Source: Tritrichomonas musculus (lineage: Eukaryota; Parabasalia; Tritrichomonadida; Tritrichomonadidae). From it: a DNA stretch of 64,000 bases. The notes under the pieces are model-generated. The model had not been told where the DNA came from, did no database searches, and saw nothing but the letters and a program-made list of their open reading frames with translations. Of this stretch, positions 1 through 10,064 are shown one piece after another; within the stretch, counting starts at the first letter, position 1, and each line of letters begins with the position of its first letter. A program made the translations under genes and the position numbers. Location: assembly GCA_039105265.1 (NCBI GenBank), contig JAPFFF010000006.1, positions 4,402,001 through 4,466,000 on the forward strand, in the 5' to 3' direction.

Positions 1-2
1 TT

Positions 3-1250
3 CAAACATTTGTTAAATGTATAGATGATCCTGAACATTTACAAAAATTCTTTGGAAGCTATCCATCAGATTTAGTTATTAAATTATTAAAAATGGCGGC
101 TCCCCATATACCACAAGAAATGTCGCCTTTTATTATTGATGCTGTTGGTGAAATTTTTATTCCAACGGCTGAATTAAGCTCAGTATCAGTTAATGATTTA
201 GTTGATTTTATTTTTGCTCAACCGTCAAACGATCCATTTACTCATCATTTCTTACTATCAAAATTATTAGAGGTTACAGATAGATCTCAAGTTGCAAAAG
301 CACTTTATTCATTTGTGCAAAAAGAGACTCAATTTTCTAAAGTATTATGTCAGTATTGTCTTCAAAAAGTTTCAGAATTCCAGAATAATGATCCATTTTA
401 TGTTTTACCTGATGCTGTTGATAGACTTTTGGAATTTGATAGAAGTGGAGCAATTCAGATGATATCTCTATTTAAACCTACAAATGATCCAGAAAAAGAC
501 ATAATTCTTTCAAATCTATATATACATGCGGTTCCAGAATGTATGAATGAAATCAAAGGTATGTTGCAACAAGGGGATCATGCAATTGTTGCACATATTA
601 TTGATGATATTTGCAACAAACAAACCTTATCCAAAGAAGATTTGGTTTCATTACTTTTATCTCTACCAAATGCAAACGTTGTTTTGACCAACGAGTTTAC
701 CGTTGTTTATAAAGGCGAAACTATTGTGATATCACCTATAATTAAGAAATTAAACTCATATGAATTAGTTGGAATTATTTGTCAAACAATAATTGATACT
801 TCACCAGAAGAGCTCAGCCAAAACGAAATTGCTTTGCTTGATGTTTTGATGAAGAACGTTGATCCATCTAATCGAGATGGAAATCTTGCAAACAATGGAA
901 CTCCTCAACAATGGACTCAAGTATTCCAGACTTTGAACGAGTTTTTGTATCTTGCGTTTTGCGATATTAATTGTTGCAAACAAGCTACTGATGTTTGCTT
1001 GACTTTTTACAAAATATTACAGAATGATGTTTTTAGTACCTTTTCAAACTTATTTAAGGCTTTGAATTTTGTTTTTCCGACAACGTGCCCAGCGTTTTGT
1101 AAATCAACATCAATTGAATTTTTGCAAAATGCTGCTGAAATTAGTAACCCATTTTCACAATCTATTTTGAAATTATTAATGAATTTCCCACCAAAGACTT
1201 ATTCAGATTTAGATAAACTTGTTGCTCATTTGAAGAAAGTTCGTAAATAA
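3..1250 (+). CDS. Unknown alpha-helical protein, 3' part only
   Basis: The reading frame is open from the first bases of the window, so the methionine at 93 is probably internal and the gene starts upstream. About 415 codons are visible before the TAA. The protein is rich in Leu, Ile, Phe and Asn and looks like stacked helices of the HEAT/ARM or TPR sort, with repeated short amphipathic stretches such as SKLLEVTDRSQVAKAL and DLVSLLLSLPNANVV. It ends with a basic tail, LDKLVAHLKKVRK. I see no catalytic motif, membrane segment or zinc site. It converges on the H2B gene with about 320 bp between the two stops. A scaffold, transport or regulatory-subunit role is possible, but the family is not recognised. 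The frame is certain; the function is not. Confidence 0.8.
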   Translation, partial: QTFVKCIDDPEHLQKFFGSYPSDLVIKLLKMAAPHIPQEMSPFIIDAVGEIFIPTAELSSVSVNDLVDFIFAQPSNDPFTHHFLLSKLLEVTDRSQVAKALYSFVQKETQFSKVLCQYCLQKVSEFQNNDPFYVLPDAVDRLLEFDRSGAIQMISLFKPTNDPEKDIILSNLYIHAVPECMNEIKGMLQQGDHAIVAHIIDDICNKQTLSKEDLVSLLLSLPNANVVLTNEFTVVYKGETIVISPIIKKLNSYELVGIICQTIIDTSPEELSQNEIALLDVLMKNVDPSNRDGNLANNGTPQQWTQVFQTLNEFLYLAFCDINCCKQATDVCLTFYKILQNDVFSTFSNLFKALNFVFPTTCPAFCKSTSIEFLQNAAEISNPFSQSILKLLMNFPPKTYSDLDKLVAHLKKVRK

Positions 1251-1567
1251 ACTATATTGTAAAATAACGTTTTTTCAATTCATTTTTTCTGAAAATATTT
1301 GATCATTACGTTTACTTTTAATAATTGCAAATTCATAATCTGAGTTCCAATTCGTCAAACATTTGGAAAGATTAAAGCAAAATACGCACAAGCACATACA
1401 ATCAAACAAAAAATGAATTATTTTATTTTAAAAAAGTTTTATCCTTGATTCAATCAATATCTTAATCTCTTCAGTAAAAGAATAAAAAATTCAAAAAAAT
1501 AGAAAAAAAGAATACAAAAGATATGATTAGTAAATGAATATCGATATTTAAAAAAAAATATATAAAA

Positions 1568-1954
1568 TTACTCTGCATTAAATTTGGCAACAGCTTTGGT
1601 ACCTTCTGAAACAGCGTGCTTTGCAAGATCTCCTGGGAGAACAAGACGGACAGCTGTTTGAATTTCACGTGAACCGAGTGTGTTACGGTCGTTCATGTCG
1701 ACAAGGCGGGCACCTTCTTGAGCGATACGTTCGAATATATCAGTAACAAATGAGTTCATAACCATCATTGCTTTGTTTGAGATACCAATATCTGGGTGAA
1801 CTTGTTTAAGAACTTTGAAGATGTATGATGAGAAAGTTTCACTCCTCTTCTTATGACGAAGCTTCTTGTCTTTAGCGGCTCCTTCAGCTGCTTCTCCTTC
1901 AGCAGCTGGCTTCTTTTCAGTTGGTGTTTTTGATGCTGGCTTTTTGCTAGACAT
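1568..1954 (-). CDS. H2B: Histone H2B
   Basis: This encodes a 128-residue core histone that pairs with H2A in the nucleosome. A Lys/Ala/Glu-rich tail (residues 1-35) leads into the histone fold. Recognisable H2B segments are [33 protein letters not shown] and [20 protein letters not shown]. The end, [13 protein letters not shown], keeps the conserved TKAV lysine that is ubiquitinated in other eukaryotes. The length is normal and there is no intron. It is divergent from H2A with only 200 bp between the two start codons, which suggests a shared promoter. CACTTCATT lies 8 nt upstream of the ATG on the coding strand. Confidence 0.97.
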   Translation of the reverse strand: MSSKKPASKTPTEKKPAAEGEAAEGAAKDKKLRHKKRSETFSSYIFKVLKQVHPDIGISNKAMMVMNSFVTDIFERIAQEGARLVDMNDRNTLGSREIQTAVRLVLPGDLAKHAVSEGTKAVAKFNAE

Positions 1955-2154
1955 TAATCAAGAATGAAGTGTTGATGCTTTATTAAAACTTTTTGTTAAC
2001 TTATCGATTTATTCCATTTTACACCCCTCTATTTTTAGAGTTTTTTTAGCGGGATTTTGTAAAGCCATTTTACACCAATATATTTTGTGATAATTTCTAC
2101 CGCTCGACAAAATGGCGCTCTTTTTAACATATACTCACTTCATTATTTTTTTAA
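1955..2154. promoter_or_regulatory. Divergent H2B/H2A promoter
   Basis: The 200 bp between the two ATGs hold matched elements. CACTTCATT lies just upstream of each gene: 2136-2144 on + for H2A, 1963-1971 on - for H2B. It resembles the trichomonad initiator (TCA, pyrimidine, T/A). CCATTTTACACC occurs twice in the same direction, at 2014-2025 and 2065-2076. AAAATGGCGC at 2109-2118 contains the same CCATTTT core on the opposite strand. Coordinated transcription from one spacer is inferred from this layout. Confidence 0.65.
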
Positions 2155-2559
2155 ATGCCAGCTAAGAAAGGTGTAAAGAAAACAGCTTCAAAGACAGCCG
2201 TTGATGGAGAACGCCAACATCCAAAGACCAGATCATCCCGTGCAGGACTTCAATTCCCAGTCGGACGTCTTCACCGTTTCCTCCGTGAAGGACGTTATGG
2301 AGAACGTGTCGGTGCTGGTGCTCCAGTTTTCATGGCCGCAGTTCTCGAATATCTTACAGTCGAAGTTCTCGAACTTGCAGGTAATGCAGCTCGTGATAAC
2401 AAGAAGACTCGTATCTCACCACGTCACATTATGCTTGCAATCAGAAACGATGAAGAATTAAATCAACTCCTTTCCCATATCACAATTGCCTCCGCAGGTG
2501 TTGTTCCACATATCCACAAAGTTCTTCTTGGCCCAACAAAGAAAGGCAAGGAAGAATAA
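2155..2559 (+). CDS. H2A: Histone H2A
   Basis: This encodes a 134-residue core histone. The H2A signature [20 protein letters not shown] is followed by [38 protein letters not shown] and [14 protein letters not shown], all typical of canonical H2A. The docking segment reads [17 protein letters not shown]. The PHIHK...G part is more like H2A.Z than the usual LPNIQAVLL. The head-to-head pairing with H2B and the NDEEL acidic-patch segment favour the canonical, replication-linked type. There is no intron. The 3' flank shows no obvious metazoan-type histone stem-loop. Confidence 0.96.
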   Translation: MPAKKGVKKTASKTAVDGERQHPKTRSSRAGLQFPVGRLHRFLREGRYGERVGAGAPVFMAAVLEYLTVEVLELAGNAARDNKKTRISPRHIMLAIRNDEELNQLLSHITIASAGVVPHIHKVLLGPTKKGKEE

Positions 2560-3085
2560 GGAGTTTAATCGGTGTATTAAAAACTCACATATTTCAAGTA
2601 ACTCTTTTTATTTTTTGTTTATTTGATGTAATTACGTATTGAATTTTTTAGAAATGCAATTTATTGTTTTCTTTGGATTTAACTATACAAGATTATGTAT
2701 GAGTTGTATAAAGATGAATTCCAGCTTTTAGATTTTGCTCAACAATAATTGGATTTAAAATAATTTGAGTATACAGTCTCAATTTTTTGCTTATAAAACT
2801 GAATGGAAAAACAACTTTTATCATTTATAAATAACTAATACAAAAATGCTAAATATTATTAAGATGGTATGTTTTGAAATCAACAAAATTGAATTTTATA
2901 CAGTATCAAATAAGAGGAACTTCTTTCATCAACAAAGCTATAATGTCATCTTAATGAAATACAAAGCTAAAGATAGATACCAAACCAATTTGAACAATTT
3001 ATAAACGAACTTCAATCAATTAAAAAGTTTAAAAAACGTCTTTTTCCAATTCAAAGTATATATTACATTTGATTCTTTCTTAATC
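2560..3085. other. Intergenic, AT-rich, nothing clear
   Basis: This is the spacer between H2A and the PPDK-like gene, which point the same way. I see no ORF, clear inverted repeat or RNA gene. The last 30 bases before the ATG at 3086 are T-rich. Confidence 0.5.
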
Positions 3086-6000
3086 ATGAAATCTATTATT
3101 CATCCAACATCTGATCTTTCTATTTTTGCTCAAGGCAATGATTGGTCTAATGCAGAAACTATTTGTGGAAAAAGAGCATCAGATTTATGCCAATTACAAT
3201 ATCTTGGATTCGATATTCCCAAAGGAATTGTTATTACAACTGAAGGATATACACGATTTTCATCTTCAGATGACCGCTTTTCACTTTCTGATGATCTTTT
3301 TGATGAGATCTACAATGGTATTCATCAGCTAGAGTCGATAACAAAAAAACAATATGCTAGCGATTCGTTATTACTTCTTTCGATTGCAGGAAACTTCCCG
3401 ATACCAACTGTAGGCTTTGTTGGTTTAAATGATTATTATGTTCAATTGCTTGAAAAGCAGACAAACAATAAAATATTTGCATATGATTCTTATAGAAGGT
3501 TAATCGCAGGATATGGGATAGTAGCATGTGGGATTCCAGAATCAGTTTTTGATGATTTGTATTACGATTATAAATCATCAAGAAATTATAAAAGTCTTTC
3601 AGATTTTACCGCATTTGACTTTATTCAACTTGTTAAAATGAATAAAGCAATTATTTCACAACAAGGAAAACGCCAATTTCCACAAGATCCTACTGACCAA
3701 TTACGAGATATTATTCTTGGAATTTACCAACACTACGAAAGTGATAATGTCATAACATTCTTTCAGAAAACTTTTACACCGATGAATGGGTGCTCAATAA
3801 TAATCAATTCTATGGTTTATGGCGCAAGGTCAAAGAAATCATGCTCAATAGTTGTTGGAACGAATGATGTTGCAGGTGGTGATTATGGATTTTATGGATT
3901 TTATGCAATCGAATCATTTTTAGACGATGTTTGCGAAAATCGAAAGCAGACTAAACAATTAGATGAACTTCAAAATGATTTTCCAAAGCAATACAAATTT
4001 ATAACAAGCAAACTCGACGCGATTACAAAGTGCTATAAAATTCCAATGGAAATAAAGTTTGTCATTGAAAATGAACGATTATATGCAGTAGGGATTAAAC
4101 CAGAACGATTTGGAGGCCTTGGACACGTCACGGCCGAAATGGAATATGTACATATGGAACTTCTTTCAAAAGATGATATCATTTTTAATTTCCAACCATA
4201 TCTACTTGATTGCATGTTCCATGATCATTTAACAGGCCTTCCCGATTCTACTTTTTGCTCAGGAACTCCAGGTATTCATGGAACAGGAACTGGAAAGATC
4301 TGCTTATCAACTAAAAAAATTGAAAATTCAAAATCAAACAAAAAAAGAAACGTTATTCTATTCAAAAGAAATTTTTATTTATCAGATATCGATTTATTGC
4401 CAAAAATACAAGCAGTCGTTACATCAGAAGGAGGTGATTTTTCTCGTGGAGCTTATATAGCGAGGTCTCTTTCAACTCAAGGCGCTTTTGCATGTAATTC
4501 ATTATTAATTGAAGAAGATAAACACGTTGTTTCAACACCTGAAATGGCATTACGTGAAGGAAAAATAGTCACTGTTGACTTTGGAGATGTATTCTTAGGA
4601 TCTCTAGAAAAAGTTCCGCCTGATTCAATATTAAATGCAGATGCTGCCCAATTTTATGAAGTTGCTTTTAATATGACAAAGGACAAGTTTGGAGTGCACA
4701 TGAATGTTCCCGGGCCATCATTTATACCTATGGTTCACGTACTTCTTGCTGATAGTATCTCAAATCTTCCTTTTGAATCACTTTTTATAAACCATGGCCA
4801 ACCACCCGATCCATTACCAGAGCAAACCAATAATAAAAGCAAAAGTCAAACGTTAAATAAGAATCAAACGCAAAATAAGAATCAAGCACAAAATAAAAAC
4901 CAAACGCAAAATAAAAGCCAAACTCAACCAATACCCAAGAATATAGAACAACCTGCCCCATTTAATGAAGGCGGTCCAGATATGACTCTTGCCGATTATT
5001 TCCTCGAAGCGATGAGAGAAGATAAAGATATACCTAGTCAACTTGCCACTAATATGGCTGCTCACTTGACCAATGCTTTCATAGCAGCAGACAAAGTTCC
5101 TGTAACTGTACAATTATTTGATCTCCCTCTAACATCGATGTTCCAAAACAAAGCAAAACTAGAAGAAGAGCTTAAATCACTTTTCCAGAAGCGTGACATG
5201 TTAGATGACACGCACAAGCGACTCAATGAATTAAGAGCTAAACGAGCTGCCGACAAAAAAGCTCGAGAAGAAGAAGAAGAACGAAAAGCTCAAGAAGAGC
5301 GAGAAAAAGCCGAAAAGAACAAAGGTAAAAACAATAGAAAAACCGCCCAACCACCATCAAAACCAAAACCAAAGGTTCCTGAAAAATTTTATGAAGAAGA
5401 AGATTTTGAATTACCACATCCCAATGTCGAAGCAGATATGCGAGAACGAATCAACAAAATACAGAACATTATGGGCCTTCGTATTAACACTATCCACTTA
5501 AGTTATTTGTATCCTCGAATATTTGCAATACAGATTCGAATCATCATCAACGCAGCCAAAGCCGCCAAAGAAAATGGTGTTGAACCCATTCCCAAGATAC
5601 TGATTCCTTTTGCAAATGAAGACAAGGAGATGCTCAAGTTGACAAATTATATTAACGGAATTTCGAAAGAAGCTGGCTTGAAGACAGATATCGGTTGTAT
5701 CGGTATGTCTCCATCGAATATTACAGTTGCTTCGAAATATGTTAATTTCATCATGATATATCCCGATAAGATGTTCCAATTAGCAACACCTGATGCTCCT
5801 TCATACATCGATAACTCACTCTGGTACCAGTCACAGAACGCTTACTCAAGAGACCTCCTCCGTGAATGCATAAATTGCTCCAAAAAGAAGAAGAAACAAT
5901 TGCCTGTCATCGTATCGGCAGACTTCTTCCAGACAAGACAAAGCGTCGAGGAATTGGTCCAAATGGGCGTAAAGGCAATCGCTACAAACCCTCTGGGAAT

Positions 6001-6091
6001 TGTCATTGCGAGGTTTTGCGCTGCTCAGGCATTGATCTCATTGAAGCCGCCAGCTGACGAGGATGACGATGAAGAATTGAATGAAGAATGA
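3086..6091 (+). CDS. PPDK-like protein, probable pseudoenzyme
   Basis: The 1001-residue protein follows the layout of pyruvate phosphate dikinase (ATP + pyruvate + Pi to PEP). The N-terminus LGFDIPKGIVITTEGYTRF matches the ATP-grasp start. GLNDYYVQLLEKQ and FAYDSYRRLIAGYG are clear PPDK segments. GTPGIHGTGTGKI opens the phosphohistidine domain. IMGLRINTIHLSYLYPRIF begins the PEP/pyruvate barrel. Key residues are gone. The TERGGMTSHAAVVARG motif reads TSEGGDFSRGAYIARS, putting Arg454 in place of the phosphorylated His. The two PEP-binding arginines align with Pro562 and Gln676. The catalytic Cys aligns with Ser944, and the ELPR and GTND motifs are altered. An Asn/Gln/Lys repeat (about 583-612) and a charged coiled coil (about 690-760) are inserted. 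Loss of PPDK chemistry is inferred; a binding or regulatory role is possible. Confidence 0.85.
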   Translation: MKSIIHPTSDLSIFAQGNDWSNAETICGKRASDLCQLQYLGFDIPKGIVITTEGYTRFSSSDDRFSLSDDLFDEIYNGIHQLESITKKQYASDSLLLLSIAGNFPIPTVGFVGLNDYYVQLLEKQTNNKIFAYDSYRRLIAGYGIVACGIPESVFDDLYYDYKSSRNYKSLSDFTAFDFIQLVKMNKAIISQQGKRQFPQDPTDQLRDIILGIYQHYESDNVITFFQKTFTPMNGCSIIINSMVYGARSKKSCSIVVGTNDVAGGDYGFYGFYAIESFLDDVCENRKQTKQLDELQNDFPKQYKFITSKLDAITKCYKIPMEIKFVIENERLYAVGIKPERFGGLGHVTAEMEYVHMELLSKDDIIFNFQPYLLDCMFHDHLTGLPDSTFCSGTPGIHGTGTGKICLSTKKIENSKSNKKRNVILFKRNFYLSDIDLLPKIQAVVTSEGGDFSRGAYIARSLSTQGAFACNSLLIEEDKHVVSTPEMALREGKIVTVDFGDVFLGSLEKVPPDSILNADAAQFYEVAFNMTKDKFGVHMNVPGPSFIPMVHVLLADSISNLPFESLFINHGQPPDPLPEQTNNKSKSQTLNKNQTQNKNQAQNKNQTQNKSQTQPIPKNIEQPAPFNEGGPDMTLADYFLEAMREDKDIPSQLATNMAAHLTNAFIAADKVPVTVQLFDLPLTSMFQNKAKLEEELKSLFQKRDMLDDTHKRLNELRAKRAADKKAREEEEERKAQEEREKAEKNKGKNNRKTAQPPSKPKPKVPEKFYEEEDFELPHPNVEADMRERINKIQNIMGLRINTIHLSYLYPRIFAIQIRIIINAAKAAKENGVEPIPKILIPFANEDKEMLKLTNYINGISKEAGLKTDIGCIGMSPSNITVASKYVNFIMIYPDKMFQLATPDAPSYIDNSLWYQSQNAYSRDLLRECINCSKKKKKQLPVIVSADFFQTRQSVEELVQMGVKAIATNPLGIVIARFCAAQALISLKPPADEDDDEELNEE

Positions 6092-6159
6092 TTTTTTATT
6101 TCTTTTGTTTTCATTCATTTTGATTGTTTTTTATTTTATTTCGGGTTTCTCAAATCGAG

Positions 6160-6325
6160 GAACCACTGAATGATCGTCTTTATTTAAAAAAAAAAAAAAT
6201 AACTTTTTTTGACATCTAATAATCATCTTCATATTCTGAACTACTGAATGATGGTCTTTATTAAAAAAAAAAATAACTTTTTTTGACATCGAATAATCTT
6301 CATATTCTGAACCACTGAATGAATC
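6160..6325. repeat. Short tandem duplication, 71-78 bp unit
   Basis: Two and a bit imperfect copies of a segment start GAAC(C/T)ACTGAATGA, at 6160, 6238 and 6309. Each full copy contains a poly-A run, then AACTTTTTTTGACATC and CTTCATATTCTG. It lies in the 3' spacer of the PPDK-like gene. The spacing shift of 7 bp comes from the A run and a short deletion. Confidence 0.7.
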
Positions 6326-6421
6326 AAATAGAATGCCTAGATTGACAAATCAAATTAATTTAAAAGTATTTTATATTTTATGAGATTTACTTTTTAAACC
6401 TTTGGTGCCTTTATAAACTAC

Positions 6422-6535
6422 TTTTAATAAATCGGAAACAATGGTCAATTAATATAAACTTTTTGAAATATTTATTCATTCAATTTTGTCATAACAGCTA
6501 ATTCATGGTCAAATACTTGTTCCGATTTATTAAAA
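6422..6535. repeat. Hairpin, possible tiny MITE
   Basis: TTTTAATAAATCGGAA at 6422-6437 is repeated in inverse at 6520-6535, with an 82-bp loop. No duplication of flanking DNA is clear, so it may be a fold-back element or chance. The rest of the 6092-7033 spacer, between convergent genes, holds no gene. It contains one GGCGCCATTTT at about 6709. Confidence 0.4.
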
Positions 6536-7033
6536 ATAATTTTATATTCGAGTAATATTTTCTGGCAAGGCTTGCTAGTTACCCAACAAGGAAGGTGTCC
6601 ACTTTTTGATAATAAATATACTTCATACACTTTTTGAGTTCAAATATTTTCAAAAGAGACCTATGAACTTTTTCAATTAACAACGTTTTTAATTTTCAAT
6701 ATCTTTGGCGCCATTTTAGATACTAAGGCCGTAAAGAAGCATTTCTGTGATCTTACTATAGTTATATTCAAGTTAACTTTTATTCTTTATAACACCAGAT
6801 AGCTTTTATTAGATTTATTTTCGAAGATTACTAATCTCAGATTCTAAATCATCATTTTCAGATTGTTATTCTCAATTTGTTATCCACAAATTACTCTTAA
6901 TATTCTATGTGATTCTACCATTTGAAACATGACGAATGATTAAAAAAAAAAAAAAAATTCAGAACAAAAAGAGAAAATGCATGTATTAAAAAGCTAATTT
7001 ATTATGAGAAAAACAAGGTCTAAAACCCAATTT

Positions 7034-9589
7034 TTATTTCTTTGTTATTCTAACCGATTTATCGAGTCCAAGGTAGTCTTCAACAGGTATCTTTTTGAAA
7101 GAGGACGGGAGCGCCATCTGCATCATCGGAGCGCAATTATCGAACATTTTTTTGCCAATTTTTGTGACAGGAGCGGGCAAATTGTTCACAGTCAGCGATG
7201 CAGAGTCGACCAAGTCTTTGAGTGAGTCGACTGAGTCAGGGATTGATATTTCATTCAATGAATAGCAATCTTTGAAGGCGTTTTTATCGATCACGACAAC
7301 CGTTGAAGAAATCGAAACGACTTTCACTGAAGTGCAGAAAGAGAAAGCGCTCTCGCCGATGGAAGCGACAGACGAAGGAACGACAACTTCGCACAACGAC
7401 GAACAATTAAAGAAAGCAAACTTGCCGATCGACAAGAGAAACGGCGGCATTTTTATCTCTTTCAACGACGAACATTTATAGAAGGCGTTGTCGCCGATAG
7501 AATTCACCGAAGAAGGAATGACTATCTCACTCAACGACGAACATTTATTAAAAGCTTTTTCACCGATGACTTTGACAGAGGACGGAACAACGAATCTTTT
7601 CAAAGACGAACAAAACTGAAAAGTGCAGTTTTCAATCGAATTCAAACCAGATGAAGAAGGAATCGAAAATTCTTCCAATTTTGTGCAAAATGAAAAAGAA
7701 CTCGCACCAATCGATATCACCGAAGAAGGAATGCTTACTTCAACAAGCGATGAACAACCGCCAAACGAATTGTCGTCAATTGAAATCAATGAAGATGGCA
7801 GTTTTATTTCAGCCAATGAAGAACAGTCTTTAAAAGAGGCCCTTCCAATCAAAATGACAGATGAAGGGAGATTTACTTCTCGCAACGACGAGCACTCATT
7901 GAATGCGTAATCATCAATGGATTTGACAGACGATGGAATTGTCAATTGAACCAAATTTTTACATTTTTCAAATTCATTGCAAACCGCTTTCAAATTCATT
8001 GAATTAATAAAAACCGAAAAATTCATGTTTTTGTTAATTAGAATTTCTCCGAGCTTTGAAATATCAGAAGATACAATTCTGCACATCATGCCTTTGTTAA
8101 CAACGCCCTTCAATGAAATAACCGTCAGCAAAATGGTCTCAAAAAAATCAGAAGGATATTTCACCTCAAAAGTGATGTCGTCAAAAAATTTGAGAACATT
8201 CACAAAAACTGGAGATTTAAGGGAGTCATTTGCATATAACATAACCGTTTTGTCAGAATGAAATAAAATCGTTTTTTTGCCGCTTTCGTCTTGCTCGCTC
8301 AGCTCTTTCTTGATTATAAATTGAACTTCATCGGAAAGTTTGCCAAATTCATCCAATTTGCTCAGTTCTTTATATATTTTCTGTTTGTGATGAGAATGTT
8401 TCTTTGATTTCGAACTTTTTTTATCAGATTTCTTTTTATTATCAATATCATCATCATCATCACTATTTGTGGAATTTTTGTCTTCATCATCTTTCGTTCC
8501 ATTTTCATCATCATCTTCTGTAGTATTTTGTTCTTTTTTTGTCGGGTTTTGGTCATCTTTTGCTGCGGTTTTATTTTTGTCATCTTTTGATGCGGTTTCG
8601 TATGATTCATTTTCAATTACTTTTTCAGGAATTTCACTAAGCGTTATTTTTGGAAACTTTTTGCTTGGATTGAATGAACTTCCGAGAGTGTCAATGAGAT
8701 CAATATATTCATAATACTTGTCTTTATCTATTAAATCTGTAATGAAATCTTCATTGCTTTTCAGTTCATCAACAATATTGTCAAATGTAGGCCTTTCTTC
8801 TGGATTCTGAGACCAACAGCGAGATATCAGATTACGATAGCAATCTGCAATAGTTGAGTCAATTTCAGGACGATAACCCTTTGAAACAACTTTTGAAAAA
8901 ATCATAGGAATTGTGAATTCTTTAAACGGCTCTTCAACAGTCATTATTTCGTATACAATAATTGAAAAAGCGTAAACATCGCCTGCTTTGGTATATTCAC
9001 CTGTTTCCCAACTTTCTGGTGGTATATAAATAGGGGTTCCTTTAAAACCAGCCATTGATTGTGTGGTCATGCTCGCTTTGCTATGTGATACTTTGGATAG
9101 GCCAAAATCGGCTATTTTTGGAAATAGATAGTCATCTTCGAGTATATTTGCTGGTTTCAGATCTCTATGAATAATATTGTTAGCGTGCAGATAGGACATA
9201 GCTGATGCAATTCCATATATATTAATGAGTTTTTGGGTGTCATCCCATTGCGGCAGTGATAACGATTGTCTTTCTTGATTAATAATTCTATCTAATGAAC
9301 CATTTGATGAATATTCAGTAACAATTGTTGGATAGGGTTCTTGAGAAAAATCAATTGGACTATATCCGATAAATTTTAAAATTGATGGATGATCTAATTG
9401 AGAAATAATGTTTACTTCCCGCTTAAGATTCGTGATTAGAGCTTGTTGATCAACATTTAATTGCTGTAAAGAAATTTTGGCAGCATAAATTTCTTTGCTG
9501 TCTTTTTTGATAACTTTAAAGACTTTCCCAAAAGAACCTTGGCCAATAATACTCAGCTTCTCGAAATTATTTAGATCTAAAAACTCCAT
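7034..9589 (-). CDS. Protein kinase fused to BspA-type leucine-rich repeats
   Basis: The 851-residue protein has three parts. Residues about 10-275 are a Ser/Thr kinase of the TKL-like type. It has the glycine loop GQGSFGKV, the lysine in YAAKI, HRDLKPANIL, DFGLSKV, the P+1 segment YIPPESWETGEYT and WSQNPEERPTFDNIV, so all catalytic residues are present. Residues about 320-400 are acidic low complexity (Lys, Asp, Glu, Asn) rich in DDD runs. Residues about 560-820 are at least nine BspA-type (LRR_5) repeats of about 23 residues, such as SIDDYAFNECSSLREVNLPS. I see no signal peptide or membrane segment, so a cytosolic kinase with a protein-binding tail is inferred. The neighbouring PPDK-like gene converges on it. 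Its target is unknown. Confidence 0.92.
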   Translation of the reverse strand: MEFLDLNNFEKLSIIGQGSFGKVFKVIKKDSKEIYAAKISLQQLNVDQQALITNLKREVNIISQLDHPSILKFIGYSPIDFSQEPYPTIVTEYSSNGSLDRIINQERQSLSLPQWDDTQKLINIYGIASAMSYLHANNIIHRDLKPANILEDDYLFPKIADFGLSKVSHSKASMTTQSMAGFKGTPIYIPPESWETGEYTKAGDVYAFSIIVYEIMTVEEPFKEFTIPMIFSKVVSKGYRPEIDSTIADCYRNLISRCWSQNPEERPTFDNIVDELKSNEDFITDLIDKDKYYEYIDLIDTLGSSFNPSKKFPKITLSEIPEKVIENESYETASKDDKNKTAAKDDQNPTKKEQNTTEDDDENGTKDDEDKNSTNSDDDDDIDNKKKSDKKSSKSKKHSHHKQKIYKELSKLDEFGKLSDEVQFIIKKELSEQDESGKKTILFHSDKTVMLYANDSLKSPVFVNVLKFFDDITFEVKYPSDFFETILLTVISLKGVVNKGMMCRIVSSDISKLGEILINKNMNFSVFINSMNLKAVCNEFEKCKNLVQLTIPSSVKSIDDYAFNECSSLREVNLPSSVILIGRASFKDCSSLAEIKLPSSLISIDDNSFGGCSSLVEVSIPSSVISIGASSFSFCTKLEEFSIPSSSGLNSIENCTFQFCSSLKRFVVPSSVKVIGEKAFNKCSSLSEIVIPSSVNSIGDNAFYKCSSLKEIKMPPFLLSIGKFAFFNCSSLCEVVVPSSVASIGESAFSFCTSVKVVSISSTVVVIDKNAFKDCYSLNEISIPDSVDSLKDLVDSASLTVNNLPAPVTKIGKKMFDNCAPMMQMALPSSFKKIPVEDYLGLDKSVRITKK

Positions 9590-10064
9590 TTATACATACA
9601 ACCAAATTCTTAACCAAAATTTTGCACGTTATAATACCATATTCTATCGAAGGTTGCAACAATTTCCTTAGATCTTTCTAAATGTTTTGCATGCATATTT
9701 TATATCAAATATGTTTTATAATAAATAAGAAGTAATCTGTTTGTTAAAAATTTATTTGATATAAAATTATATTCACAAGAAATCTGTAAGAGTTTATTAA
9801 TATTCACCAAATCAAGAATAATTCAATTAAATAAATTATTTATTTTCTAAAGTAAACTTACATACAATAAATGACTGAAATAAGTATAAAAATGCTAAAA
9901 ATATCATACTAATTCAACATGACTTTTATCATCACTTTGACTTATTGGGAAAATTTAAATGATATCAGATTTTAATTACACAATTTTTCAAGAAATAATG
10001 AAATCAAAAAGGAGAATAATATATTATTTCAAAAAAAAGTTTTTTTTAAAATAAATAAATAAAG
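9590..10064. other. Intergenic, AT-rich
   Basis: This lies between the start of the kinase-BspA gene and the stop of the coiled-coil gene, both on the minus strand. It must carry the kinase promoter, but I see no distinct motif, repeat pair or RNA. Confidence 0.5.
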
